A DNA stretch of 55,630 nt, from NCBI GenBank assembly GCA_017410065.1, contig JAFQRL010000031.1:1-55630 (forward strand). The letters run 5' to 3'. Under the pieces are notes generated by a model. It had not been told where the DNA came from and did no database searches. It was given only the letters and a program-made list of their open reading frames with translations. Source of the stretch: Clostridia bacterium (GTDB taxonomy: Bacteria; Bacillota; Clostridia; Oscillospirales; CAG-272). The translations under genes and the position numbers were made by a program. Below are positions 35,297 through 44,164 of the stretch, in pieces; the first letter of the stretch is position 1; each line of letters starts with the position of its first letter.

Positions 35297-37363
35297 TTAT
35301 GCCATTTCGGAATATTTCTTCACGATGGCGCGCATTTCGGGAAGTGCCTTCTCCATATCGGAGACGAGCTTGAATTGGTTTCTTGCTCTGTCGAGATTCT
35401 GACGGGGACGCGAGGTGCGGAAATATGTGTCTCCCGAGAGATAATCCGCAAGGAATCGCATACCGCACTCAAAAGTCATCATAATAGCACCGATGGGGAG
35501 CATTTCAAGCTCGCCCTCGGAGAGTCCGCCGTTTGCGCCCTCGATAAAGCCCTTGACGTAGAGCTCATAGAGAGATATATCGAAGTTTACCTTTGAGAGG
35601 TCTGCCTCATCCTCAAGAGCGGTGGTCGCGCCGAAGCGGATCGAATCACCGAAATCGTTGACCGAATAGCCAGGCATTATGGTGTCAAGATCGACCACGC
35701 AAAGGGGCTTGCCCGTGGATTTATCAAAGAGGATATTATTGAGCTTTGTGTCGTTATGGGTTACCTTCAGGGGAAGCTTGCCCGCCTCTCTTGCACGCTC
35801 AAGCGTGCCCGCAAATTCCTCTCTTGCCTTGGCGAATTCAACCTCGGCTTCAACCTCGGAAAGTCTTCCGCACTTATCCGCATTTACCGCGTCCATAAGC
35901 TGGCGGAATCTATCGGGGGTGTTATGGAAATTAACGATGGTCTCATAAAGGGTGTCCGCAGGATAGTCGCGGAGAAGATACTGGAAGTTACCAAATGCAA
36001 CCGCGCTCTCATAGAACTGCTCGGGGCGTTCCACCTTATCGTAGCTCAAGCTATCGTTTACAAAGAGGATAAGACGCCAATACTCGCCGTCCTCGTCCAT
36101 ATAGCAATTCTTACCGTCAACCGTCTTGATCGCGTTGAGAGTCTCGCGATCGGGATCGCCGCCGCGCTCTGTTATAACGCCGCGGAGATATTCTGTGACC
36201 GCAACGTAGTTTTCCATAAGCTGCTCGGGATTTTTGAATACGTTCTTATTGATCTTCTGAAGGATGTATTTATGTATCTTACCTTCGTTTTCAACCTCAA
36301 CGTATTTTGTTTCGTTGATGTGGCCCAATCCGTAACGCTCTGCGCCAAGGACCTTGCCTTCTATCGCGAATTTATCGATGATGCTTTGTGTCTGTGCGCC
36401 CATTTTGATGAATTCATCCCTTCTGCCAAGGAGCGCGCTGCCGATTATGCCTGCGTCGTTCCTGTATTTTGCGATAACCACCGACGAGCGGCTGCTATCA
36501 ATTCCGAAGGAAAGCTCCTCGACTCTTGCCTTGAGGGGAAGAAGAAGGTTGTCACCCTCTCCCGAGATACCGCCTCCGATGCAAACCACGTCGGGCTGGA
36601 AAATGTTGATCATATTGGAAACGCCGATGGCAAGATGCTCGATGAAGCTATCGATGACCTGCTGTGCAGGCTCGTCGCCCTCTTTTGCCGCGCGGAAGGC
36701 GGTCGCACCGCTCACGCGGTCAAGGCTGCCCTCGGAAAGCCTCCACATAAGGCTCCCCTTGTATTTTTTCATCATTTCCTTAGTGTCGTTAACAAGGGCG
36801 GTCGCGGAGCAATAAGCCTCAAGACAGCCGCGCTTTCCGCAGCCGCAAGCTCTGCCATCACGCTCAATAATGAAGTGACCAAGCTCAGCCGCAAAGCCGT
36901 TCTTGCCCTCCCAAAGCTTGCCGTCGATGACGATGCCTCCGCCAACGCCTGTGCCGAGAGTTACCGCGATAAGCGACTCCGCGCCCTCACCCGAGCCCCA
37001 AACAGCCTCTGCGTATGCGGCAACGTTTGCATCGTTTGCAACGTAGGTCTTTATTCCCGCAAGAGCTCTTATATTGCCCGCAAGGTCTACATTCTCCCAG
37101 CCGAGATTGCTTGTGGAGATAACGATCCCATCCTTAACGATACCGGGGGTCGCAACTCCTATCCACTTCATCTTTGAAAGAGAGGAGCCTGCCTCCTCTG
37201 CAAGAGACTCGCAAAGAGAGACGATATCCCTTGAGATCTCCTCCACGGGACGGGGTGCTCTCGTTTTAACACTTCCCTTGCATACGATACGCCTTGAGCG
37301 CAGCTCAACAACGCCTGCCTTTATGTTCGTGCCACCAAGGTCAACGCCAATACAATAATCCAC
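35297..37363 (-). CDS. Fused ROK-family sugar kinase and APH/NahK-like sugar 1-kinase
   Basis: 688 residues, GTG start. Residues 1-318 form a complete ROK kinase: GVDLGGTNIKAGVV (phosphate), VANDANVAA (catalytic Asp111), GTGVGGGIV, and the zinc cluster CGCGKRGC (173-180). Residues 321-688 form an APH-fold kinase of the N-acetylhexosamine 1-kinase type: GLGHINETKYV, VTHNDTKLNNILF (catalytic loop) and VVDLDTIMPG (metal loop). ROK kinases phosphorylate glucose or N-acetyl sugars at C6 and NahK-type enzymes at C1, so one polypeptide may act on both ends of a hexose. An internal Met321 (36401-36403) has a weak GAAGGGA site upstream. The frame is open across the joint. Confidence 0.85.
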   Translation of the reverse strand: MDYCIGVDLGGTNIKAGVVELRSRRIVCKGSVKTRAPRPVEEISRDIVSLCESLAEEAGSSLSKMKWIGVATPGIVKDGIVISTSNLGWENVDLAGNIRALAGIKTYVANDANVAAYAEAVWGSGEGAESLIAVTLGTGVGGGIVIDGKLWEGKNGFAAELGHFIIERDGRACGCGKRGCLEAYCSATALVNDTKEMMKKYKGSLMWRLSEGSLDRVSGATAFRAAKEGDEPAQQVIDSFIEHLAIGVSNMINIFQPDVVCIGGGISGEGDNLLLPLKARVEELSFGIDSSRSSVVIAKYRNDAGIIGSALLGRRDEFIKMGAQTQSIIDKFAIEGKVLGAERYGLGHINETKYVEVENEGKIHKYILQKINKNVFKNPEQLMENYVAVTEYLRGVITERGGDPDRETLNAIKTVDGKNCYMDEDGEYWRLILFVNDSLSYDKVERPEQFYESAVAFGNFQYLLRDYPADTLYETIVNFHNTPDRFRQLMDAVNADKCGRLSEVEAEVEFAKAREEFAGTLERAREAGKLPLKVTHNDTKLNNILFDKSTGKPLCVVDLDTIMPGYSVNDFGDSIRFGATTALEDEADLSKVNFDISLYELYVKGFIEGANGGLSEGELEMLPIGAIMMTFECGMRFLADYLSGDTYFRTSRPRQNLDRARNQFKLVSDMEKALPEMRAIVKKYSEMA

Positions 37364-37435
37364 GGTTTTCCTTCGCTCCTATTATTCTACAATATTTTTT
37401 TGCCAAATGCTACCAACAACTCATTACATCGGGTG

Positions 37436-37452
37436 CGCAACCAGCGGTTGCG
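37436..37452. other. Perfect hairpin in the divergent intergenic region
   Basis: CGCAACC and GGTTGCG arms with an AGC loop, between the fused kinase gene and the PocR-type regulator gene. It could be an operator or a leader hairpin; no T-run follows. Confidence 0.5.
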
Positions 37453-37530
37453 AAGCGTAAATGAATTGACAAGGGTTAAGCAGTCTGCCAACCGAAAAAA
37501 TATTTTCTATAATAATTATAGCCTACATCG

Positions 37531-37559
37531 TTGACAAATTCAATGGAAAATAGTATAAT
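37531..37559 (+). promoter_or_regulatory. Consensus promoter for the PocR-AraC gene
   Basis: TTGACA (37531-37536), 17 bases, TATAAT (37554-37559), perfect consensus, followed by a 68-base AT-rich leader to the ATG at 37628. Confidence 0.85.
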
Positions 37560-37627
37560 TATTTGTAGAATAGTACAGTTTTTTTGTTTTTTTACAAATT
37601 TTCTTATATTGAGGATAATAAAGAGCT

Positions 37628-38449
37628 ATGAACAAAAGCGAGATAGTGACAGTTCTTTCCGAGCTTAATAAAATTACGGGAATGAGGATCTCCCTCCACG
37701 GTGCGGACTATAAGGAGATAGCCGCTTATCCCGAGCGAGCGCTGCCCTTTTGCGAGCAGGTGCATAAGATCGTCGGGGAGCACGCGCTTTGTGCCGAATG
37801 TGACAGGCTTGCCTGCGGCAGGGCTCTCGGCTCTCACGGCTCGTATATCTATAAATGCCGCTACGGATTGACGGAGGCGGTGAGTCCGCTTTATAACTTC
37901 GGCACTCTCACAGGCTTTCTTATGATGGGGCAATGTGCCGAGAGTGACGGAGCGGCAAGAGATGCTTGCAATTCTCTGCCGATCCTGCTATCGGAGAACA
38001 GGCTCAGCGAGCTATACGGAGCCATTCCCATCGTCCCATACGATATGCTTTCATCCTACGTTAAGATAATGACGATCTGCGCCCAGTATCTCACTCTTTC
38101 AAACGCTCTCCCCTCCGAAAAGCCCACGACGGCAGAGCTTGCGGAGAGATATATTCACGGCAGGCTTTCGGAAAAATTCAGCATCGGGGATATCTGCCGA
38201 AGCCTCGGGTGCTCGAAATCGACTCTTTTCACCGCGTTTCGCCAAAGGTACGGCACCACGGTAAATGCGTATATTACCGAGGCAAGGCTGCAGCTTTCGA
38301 AAAAGCTTCTCACGGAGGGCAAATCGGTTGGAGAGGTCGCAAGCCTTTCGGGCTTTACCGATCAATCCTATTTTTCAAAGGTATTTTCGGCAAAATACGG
38401 CATATCGCCAAGCGAATTCCGCGCAGAAGCGCGAGAGCAAAACGCATAA
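37628..38449 (+). CDS. PocR ligand-binding domain AraC-type regulator
   Basis: 273 residues. The N-terminal domain (about 1-165) has the Cys-rich PocR pattern (CEQVHKIVGEHALCAECDRLACGRAL, then YKCRYGLTEAVSPLYNFGTLTGFLMMGQC). The C-terminal helix-turn-helix pair (about 175-268) is of AraC type (FSIGDICRSLGCSKSTLFTAFRQRY and VGEVASLSGFTDQSYFSKVF). PocR-type domains sense small molecules such as propanediol or phenolics. The divergent fused kinase gene is 264 bases away and is the likely target. The next genes (nuclease pair) begin 110 bases downstream. Confidence 0.85.
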   Translation: MNKSEIVTVLSELNKITGMRISLHGADYKEIAAYPERALPFCEQVHKIVGEHALCAECDRLACGRALGSHGSYIYKCRYGLTEAVSPLYNFGTLTGFLMMGQCAESDGAARDACNSLPILLSENRLSELYGAIPIVPYDMLSSYVKIMTICAQYLTLSNALPSEKPTTAELAERYIHGRLSEKFSIGDICRSLGCSKSTLFTAFRQRYGTTVNAYITEARLQLSKKLLTEGKSVGEVASLSGFTDQSYFSKVFSAKYGISPSEFRAEAREQNA

Positions 38450-38559
38450 TCACAGGTGCGGGGCATCTATAAGAAAGGGGCGCTTTGGCGCGAAAGACAA
38501 AGGCAGTGGGCGCGGGGCATCTGAAAGCAATCGCGTGCCCTTATGCAAGAGGATAATAA

Positions 38560-39636
38560 ATGATGAGAATTTTACATACTTCGGATATACATCTCGGCTC
38601 GCCGATCACCGCACATCTTGACGGTGCGCGGGCGGCTATAAGAAGGCGCGAGCTTCAGGACGGCTTTGCAAGACTGGTTTACAGAGCGAGGGAGCTTTCC
38701 TGCGAGGGAATAATCATCGCGGGCGACCTTTTTGACGGCGCGCTTATATCCAGGCGACTTATTGAGAGCACGCTGGCAACGGTTGCCTCAACGCCCGAGA
38801 TATCATTTTTCTATCTCCCAGGCAACCACGAGGGAGACGTGCTGAAAAAAAGCGGCATCTCACTTCCCGACAATTTAAAGCTTTTCGGCGAGGGGTGGAC
38901 CTACTACGAGCTTGGCTCGGTCAGAATAGGCGGCAGAACCCGCCACGAGCCCCGTATGCTCGGGGGCTTTGCCTCGGGAGGCGGAGTCAATATCGCGGTG
39001 CTTCACGGCGAGAGGCGCGAGGGTCAGTCCGGCGAGGGTGTCATCGGTATGCAGGACGCCTTGGCAAGCTGCGTTGATTATCTCGCTCTCGGTCATTATC
39101 ACGGCTATTCGGCAAGGCGTATCGGCAGATGCGAGGCGGTTTACTCGGGCACACCCGAGGGTCGGGGTTTTGACGAGGCGGGAGACTTGGGCTTCGTGCT
39201 TATTGAGATCGAGGGTACCACGCTTCGCCACAGCTTTTTAAAGAGCGGCGGAAGAAGGCTTTCCATCGTGGAGGCGGATATCACAGGTGACAGGACCCAA
39301 GCCGAGGTGGAAAGGACCGTCGAGCGCGCGCTTCTCGGTATTCCCGCGGAGGATATGGTGCGCGTGGTGCTCACGGGAGAGCATACGGCGAGCACACTCC
39401 GAGACCTTGAGAGCATCAAGAGAAGATTTTCACAGAGCTATTTCTATTTTGAGGCAAGGGATAATTCAAGGCTTTGCCTTGATCCCGAGGAGTTTGCCAA
39501 GGACCCCACGCTCCGTGGAGAATTTGTGAGGCTCGTGATGGCGGACGGCTCTCTATCCCAAGAGGAGAGAGACAGGATACTTGAATGTGGACTTCGCGCC
39601 CTTGAGGGTGAATCTGCCTTTGGGAGGTGGAGCTGA
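38560..39636 (+). CDS. DNA repair exonuclease, SbcD/YhaO-type metallophosphoesterase
   Basis: 358 residues. ILHTSDIHLGSPI (metal-binding Asp and His), GIIIAGDLFDG, YLPGNHEGD and LGHYHGYSA are calcineurin-like phosphoesterase motifs in the SbcD/Mre11 order. In B. subtilis and S. aureus the YhaO protein has the same size and partner. It is expected to cut DNA ends as a nuclease with the ATPase encoded next, which it overlaps by one base (TGATG). ATGATG gives two possible start codons. Confidence 0.88.
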   Translation: MMRILHTSDIHLGSPITAHLDGARAAIRRRELQDGFARLVYRARELSCEGIIIAGDLFDGALISRRLIESTLATVASTPEISFFYLPGNHEGDVLKKSGISLPDNLKLFGEGWTYYELGSVRIGGRTRHEPRMLGGFASGGGVNIAVLHGERREGQSGEGVIGMQDALASCVDYLALGHYHGYSARRIGRCEAVYSGTPEGRGFDEAGDLGFVLIEIEGTTLRHSFLKSGGRRLSIVEADITGDRTQAEVERTVERALLGIPAEDMVRVVLTGEHTASTLRDLESIKRRFSQSYFYFEARDNSRLCLDPEEFAKDPTLRGEFVRLVMADGSLSQEERDRILECGLRALEGESAFGRWS

Positions 39637-42047
39637 TGAAATTAATTGAATGTTATATCAAAAGCTTCGGAGGCATCAAGGAGCTTCATATTGAATTTGA
39701 CCGCGGACTTAATTGCTTTATCGGCGAGAACGGCGCGGGAAAAAGCACTATTGCCGCTTTTATTAAGGCTATGCTATACGGTCTCGGGGAATCGAGAAAG
39801 GCGTCTATTGAGGAAAACGACAGAAAGCATTATCTTCCCTGGGACGGAGGGTGTGCTGTGGGGTCGTTGACCTTCTCTGCGAGAGGCAGAACGTATAGAG
39901 CCGAGCGAAGCTTCGGCAAGCGACCCTCCGAGGATAGCTTTGCGCTCTACGACGTTGGGCTCGGAAGAAGATGCGAGGACCTCGGCGAGAATATAGGCGA
40001 GGAGCTCTTCGGCATTGATGCGGAGGGCTTTGAGAGGACTGTTTTCTTCTCGGAGAAAAATCTTATTCCCGAGGCAGACGGCTCATCGTTTGGGGCAGAC
40101 CGTCCCGACGATGCGGTGGAGGACGAGCTATCAAGAGGTGCCCTGAACGAGGCTCTTTCGGTGCTTGACGAGCAAAGAAAAATATATCAGAAAAAGGGCG
40201 GCGGCGGACTGATAGCCGACACCCGTGCAGAGTTATTCAGGCTGAAGGAGGAGCTTGGACGGCTTGAGTCGGTGGCAAGCAGGGCTCGTGAATACGAGGT
40301 TGAGCTTGGTGAGCTGACGGCAAGAAGATCGCTTTTGGAGAAGCGGTTTTCGGATATTGCAAAAAGGCAATCAGCTCTCGGCGAGCAGCTTTACGCAAGA
40401 AAATATGAGGATAAAATAAGAGAAATTAAAAAGGAATGTCTTGCGCTTGACAGGCGAAAGGACGAGCTTTTCGCCTTCTTCGGCGGAAATATCCCCACCG
40501 CCGAGGGGCTTGCGGAGCTGAGCTACAAGCGAACTAGAGCCGAAGAGCTTAAATTCAAGGCTATGGAGCAAAGGCGCGAGGGGGACGAATATGAAAGTCT
40601 TTCGTGCGGCTTTGAAGGAAAGATCGACGAGACGGATGCGGTTAATGCGAGAGCTGCTCTATCGGCTATCGACTCCGCAAGTGACGAAAAAAGCCAAAGG
40701 ATCAGAGAGATCTTCAAAAACAGAATTCCAACTCACGCCGAGGCAAAAGCCGTGTCTCTTATGCGAGGTCGGGCACATCCAATAGGAGTGATCTTCTGCG
40801 TTTTCGGAGCACTTATACTCGGAGTCGGGGCGGCGCTTGGCTTCCTTGTGTCGGGAGCCTTGTTTGCTCTTTGCGCCGTGGGCTGTGCTTTGTCGGCGGT
40901 TGGAATTGCGGTGAGTGCCGTATCGTCGGCTATCAGCAATAAAAAGGCAAGACGGAAGCAGGATGAGTTTCTTTCCTCCCTTGGGGGAGCACAGCTTCTG
41001 CCACCTGAAAGATCGGCGGCACTTTGCGAGGTGCTATCATTGATAGACGATGCCGAAAAAATCAAAAAATCTCTTGCGAAGGCAGACGAGGTGCTTGAGC
41101 ATTTTTGCGCGAAATTCTCTGCACTGGTGGGGGATAAGACGGAATTTGTCCGAGCGATCCTTGACCGCTTCGACAGGATGAAGGAGCTTTCGGCGAGGGA
41201 GCTTATGCGGGACGAAATAGACCCGATGATACTCTCCGAGCGACTTATGATGGAGGTGGCAGAGGCTCTTGCCATCTACGATATCAGTACCGACGATCCC
41301 CTTAAAGAGGTGAAGGATGCGCTTAGGGAATACGAGGCTGTTACCTCGGAGCTTGTGCTTAAGGCGAAGGAGCTTGCGACCATTGCCGCTATGCGAGGTC
41401 TTTCCACCGACGGCTCACCCACGGACACCGAGGAGGAGCTTCAAAGAGAGCGAAGCGAGGCAACGAGAGAGCGCACGGCGATCGACGGTGAGATCGCGAT
41501 CCGCACGAGAGAATACGAGGCTGATATGCAGCAGCTTCTCTCCCGCGAGTCGCTTCTTGCAGAGCTTGAAATGGCGGAGGAGCATCTGACGATACAGGAG
41601 GACGAGCTTCGCACGGTGCTTCTGACGAGAGAATATCTTTCCCGTGCCGCAGAGCGTTTGCGTGAAAGGTATCTTGCAGGTGCCGCCGAGAGCTTCAAAA
41701 AATATGCGGCTCGGCTTGGGATATGCCACGGCAGACCCGAGATGGCAAGCGATTTTTCCACCTCCGTGGCAGACGGTGCGGGCACAAGGTCCACCGAATA
41801 CTATAACCGCGCCGCAAGAGACGGATATAGGCTTGCCGCAAGGCTTGCCATAATCGACACCCTTTATAAGGGTGAGGAGCCCTTTATACTTCTTGACGAC
41901 CCCTTCGCCTCCTTCGACGACAAAAGATGCGCCCTTGCCACAGAGCTTCTTTCGGAGCTTGGCGAGGCAAGGCAGACGGTATATTTCACCTGCTCGGAAT
42001 CCAGGGCCACCAAGGGAGCAAGAAGGCTTCGAAGCACACAGTGGTAG
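39636..42047 (+). CDS. SbcC/YhaN-like AAA ATPase with internal transmembrane hairpin
   Basis: 803 residues from the ATG at 39636, coupled to the nuclease gene. Walker A (GENGAGKST) is near residue 35, a coiled-coil arm follows, then two hydrophobic segments (about 385-435: IGVIFCVFGALILGVGAALG and LFALCAVGCALSAVGIAV) in place of a zinc hook. The second coiled coil leads to Walker B/D-loop (PFILLDDPFASFDD) near the end. This layout fits YhaN rather than SbcC, which is longer and has a CxxC hook. The pair is thought to process DNA ends; the membrane segment suggests action at the membrane. Confidence 0.82.
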   Translation: MKLIECYIKSFGGIKELHIEFDRGLNCFIGENGAGKSTIAAFIKAMLYGLGESRKASIEENDRKHYLPWDGGCAVGSLTFSARGRTYRAERSFGKRPSEDSFALYDVGLGRRCEDLGENIGEELFGIDAEGFERTVFFSEKNLIPEADGSSFGADRPDDAVEDELSRGALNEALSVLDEQRKIYQKKGGGGLIADTRAELFRLKEELGRLESVASRAREYEVELGELTARRSLLEKRFSDIAKRQSALGEQLYARKYEDKIREIKKECLALDRRKDELFAFFGGNIPTAEGLAELSYKRTRAEELKFKAMEQRREGDEYESLSCGFEGKIDETDAVNARAALSAIDSASDEKSQRIREIFKNRIPTHAEAKAVSLMRGRAHPIGVIFCVFGALILGVGAALGFLVSGALFALCAVGCALSAVGIAVSAVSSAISNKKARRKQDEFLSSLGGAQLLPPERSAALCEVLSLIDDAEKIKKSLAKADEVLEHFCAKFSALVGDKTEFVRAILDRFDRMKELSARELMRDEIDPMILSERLMMEVAEALAIYDISTDDPLKEVKDALREYEAVTSELVLKAKELATIAAMRGLSTDGSPTDTEEELQRERSEATRERTAIDGEIAIRTREYEADMQQLLSRESLLAELEMAEEHLTIQEDELRTVLLTREYLSRAAERLRERYLAGAAESFKKYAARLGICHGRPEMASDFSTSVADGAGTRSTEYYNRAARDGYRLAARLAIIDTLYKGEEPFILLDDPFASFDDKRCALATELLSELGEARQTVYFTCSESRATKGARRLRSTQW

Positions 42048-42104
42048 TCGGGTATTGCGGCACGCAAGCGCAGAAGCTTCGATAAAAGCAAGCAAAATAG
42101 GGGC

Positions 42105-42133
42105 TTGACAAACCGAAAAAATTAGGCTATAAT
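42105..42133 (+). promoter_or_regulatory. Consensus promoter of rnpB
   Basis: TTGACA (42105-42110), 17 bases, TATAAT (42128-42133), with the start point near 42140, where the RNA begins. Confidence 0.9.
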
Positions 42134-42137
42134 ATTT

Positions 42138-42510
42138 GAGACCGAGTGGGGCAATCGCGCCGTATGGTGCCGAAAGGTATTACGGTGAGGAAAGTCCGGG
42201 CATCACAGAGCAGGATAACGGATAACGTCCGTCCGAGGCGACTCGCGGGAAAGTGCAACAGAAATAAACCGCCGCACCCTGTGCGGTAAGGATGGAAAGG
42301 CGAGGTAAGAGCTCACCCACTTCTATGGTAACATAGATTTGCTGTAAACCCTATCCGATGCAACACCTTGATTTTCGGTGGCAACACCGAGGAGCTGCTC
42401 GCTCCCTTCGTGGTGGCAGAGCCTTTGGCTTGAACGCAGGGGCGACCTTGCGTGAAGATAGATGATTGCCGCGCAAAAGCGCACAGAACCCGGCTTACAA
42501 GCTCGGTCAA
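42138..42510 (+). ncRNA. rnpB: RNase P RNA, bacterial class A
   Basis: About 373 bases. The 5' end GACCGAG pairs with GCTCGGTC at the 3' end (helix P1). The conserved catalytic core is visible: GAGGAAAGTCCGGGC near 42187, the central ACAGAAATAAACCGCC, GGTAAGGATGGAAAGGCGAGGTAAGAGC and the 3' ACAGAACCCGGCTTAC. This is the ribozyme that trims the 5' ends of tRNA precursors. The length and core suggest the ancestral A-type fold rather than the Bacillus B-type. Confidence 0.96.
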
Positions 42511-42597
42511 ATATTTATATTTCCCTTCAATTTGAAAGCTTTGAGACTGCCAACGCCTCTGTTTTGGGCTTTTTAAAAAACAAAAAATAGAAGTAGG

Positions 42598-42630
42598 ACG
42601 CTTCGGAAATTTAACCGAGGCGTCTTTTCT
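42598..42630 (+). terminator. Terminator downstream of rnpB
   Basis: Arms GACGCTTCGG (42598-42607) and CCGAGGCGTC (42615-42624) with one G-T pair, followed by TTTTCTTT. A weaker hairpin with a T-run is at about 42549-42575 and may end the mature RNA region first. Confidence 0.75.
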
Positions 42631-42706
42631 TTGCATTATTTTCGCTTATTTTGCATATACTTTTTTGACGGAATATTTTATTTTTGTAAAATTTACGTAC
42701 TTTGGG

Positions 42707-42735
42707 TTGACCTTTCGTCTTATTTTAATTATAAT
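42707..42735 (+). promoter_or_regulatory. Promoter for murD and downstream genes
   Basis: TTGACC (42707-42712), 17 bases, TATAAT (42730-42735), 16 bases before the ATG at 42752. Confidence 0.75.
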
Positions 42736-42751
42736 ATATAGGTGAGATAGT

Positions 42752-44110
42752 ATGCAAAATGCTTTTTTGAAGCTTGCGGGGGAATGCTCGCGGCTTGGTT
42801 TTTTCGGACTCGGGAGATCAAACCTTTCTCTTATTCGTATGCTCCCCGAGGGTAGCAGAATAACCTTGCGCTCGGACGGCAGGGTAGATCTTGCAAAGCT
42901 TCCCGACGGTATATGCGCGGATAGGATATACGAGGGCGCGGAGTCTCTTTCGGATATTGCCGAGGATGCGCTTATTCTCTCTCCCTCCGTGAGGCGGGAC
43001 AGAGCCGAGCTTGTGTCCTGTGCCGAGCGAGGCGTGCGGCTGACCTCCGACCCCGAGCTTTTCTTTGAGAGCGCGAATGCTCCCACTCTTTGCGTGAGCG
43101 GCTCGTCCGGTAAAAGCACCGCCGCGACGATATGCTCCCTTCTTATCGGCGAGGGTGCCGTGCTTTGCGGCAACGTTGGAGAGCCGATGGTGGAGTCGCT
43201 CTCGGAGAGTGCCACCGTTTATGTCTGCGAGCTATCAAGCTTTATGCTAGCCGAGCACCGCGCAAGGGTGCAAAGATCGGCTATAACGAATATAACTCCA
43301 AATCATCTTGATTGGCATTCATCCTTTGAGGAATACCGCAGAGCAAAGCTTTCTCTGCTTTCCCTCTCCGATGAGATAGTTATCTCGGCAGACGACCCTA
43401 TCCTTTCGGATTTCGTTGGCAGAGGGAGACGTGTTTTCGGAGTTTATTCCACGAGTCTTTCGCTTCCCGAGCTCCTAAAGCGGCACAAGGCGAGAGTCTA
43501 TATGACCCTTGAGGATGGCTATCTTTGCCGAAACGGAGAGAAAATTCTCAACACGGGTCGCCTCATTCGCTCCGAGGAGCATAATATTGCAAATATGATG
43601 TGCGCCGCACTTTTAGCCGACGGCAGATATAAGCCCGAGCGGCTCTCATCTGTGCTTTGCGGCTTTTCGGGACTCGCTCACAGATGCGAGACGGTGGCTT
43701 GCTCGGGGGGCGTTAAGTATATAGATTCATCGATAGACACGACCCCCGAAAGATGCGCCACAACTCTGCTTTCCATCTCGTCGGGTGCATCTGCACAGCC
43801 TTCTGTTCTTCTTCTTTTGGGCGGCAGAGGCAAGGGGCTTTCCTATGAGCCCTTGAAGGGTACGCTTAGTGACGTGCGGCATATATTCGCCTTTGGCGAG
43901 GAGGGGAAAAGAATAAATGAGGAGCTTTCCTCTATCACACCCTGCACGGTTTTCGAAAGAATGAGCGATGCATTATATGCGGCGCAGAGGTCGGCTGTGC
44001 GGGGCGACAAGGTCCTTCTCTCCCCCGCCGCAACAAGCTTTGACGAATTCTCATCCTTTGAGGAGCGAGGCAGATGCTTTTCGGAGCTTGCAAGGTCCTT
44101 TGAGAAATAG
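42752..44110 (+). CDS. murD: UDP-N-acetylmuramoylalanine--D-glutamate ligase
   Basis: 452 residues. The N-terminal Rossmann-like GFFGLGRSNLSLIRML, ATP site CVSGSSGKSTAATIC, AITNITPNHLDWHSSFEEYRRAK (metal and substrate), a middle NTGRLIRSEEHNIANMMCA and the C-terminal SSIDTTPERCATTLL and LLLLGGRGKGLSYE segments match MurD. It adds D-glutamate to UDP-MurNAc-L-alanine in peptidoglycan synthesis. It lies outside a division/cell wall cluster, next to rnpB and iscS-like genes. A second copy elsewhere is possible but cannot be judged from this window. Confidence 0.9.
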   Translation: MQNAFLKLAGECSRLGFFGLGRSNLSLIRMLPEGSRITLRSDGRVDLAKLPDGICADRIYEGAESLSDIAEDALILSPSVRRDRAELVSCAERGVRLTSDPELFFESANAPTLCVSGSSGKSTAATICSLLIGEGAVLCGNVGEPMVESLSESATVYVCELSSFMLAEHRARVQRSAITNITPNHLDWHSSFEEYRRAKLSLLSLSDEIVISADDPILSDFVGRGRRVFGVYSTSLSLPELLKRHKARVYMTLEDGYLCRNGEKILNTGRLIRSEEHNIANMMCAALLADGRYKPERLSSVLCGFSGLAHRCETVACSGGVKYIDSSIDTTPERCATTLLSISSGASAQPSVLLLLGGRGKGLSYEPLKGTLSDVRHIFAFGEEGKRINEELSSITPCTVFERMSDALYAAQRSAVRGDKVLLSPAATSFDEFSSFEERGRCFSELARSFEK

Positions 44111-44164
44111 AAAATCATTTTTTAGTTTAAAAATACGGGAAATATAAATTTCAGGAGAAATAAT

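Noticed and set aside
36380..36420. Splitting the ROK-APH gene into two genes
   Set aside because: The frame is open with no stop between the halves and the internal Met321 has only a weak ribosome site, so one fused gene is kept, with the split left as an open alternative.
35756..37177. A 473-codon rightward frame opposite the kinase fusion gene
   Set aside because: The leftward frame has full ROK and APH motifs; the rightward frame has none.
42138..42510. Possible tmRNA, SRP RNA or 6S RNA instead of RNase P RNA
   Set aside because: The GAGGAAAGTCCGGGC and ACAGAACCCGGCTTAC core elements and the closing P1 pairing are specific for RNase P RNA.
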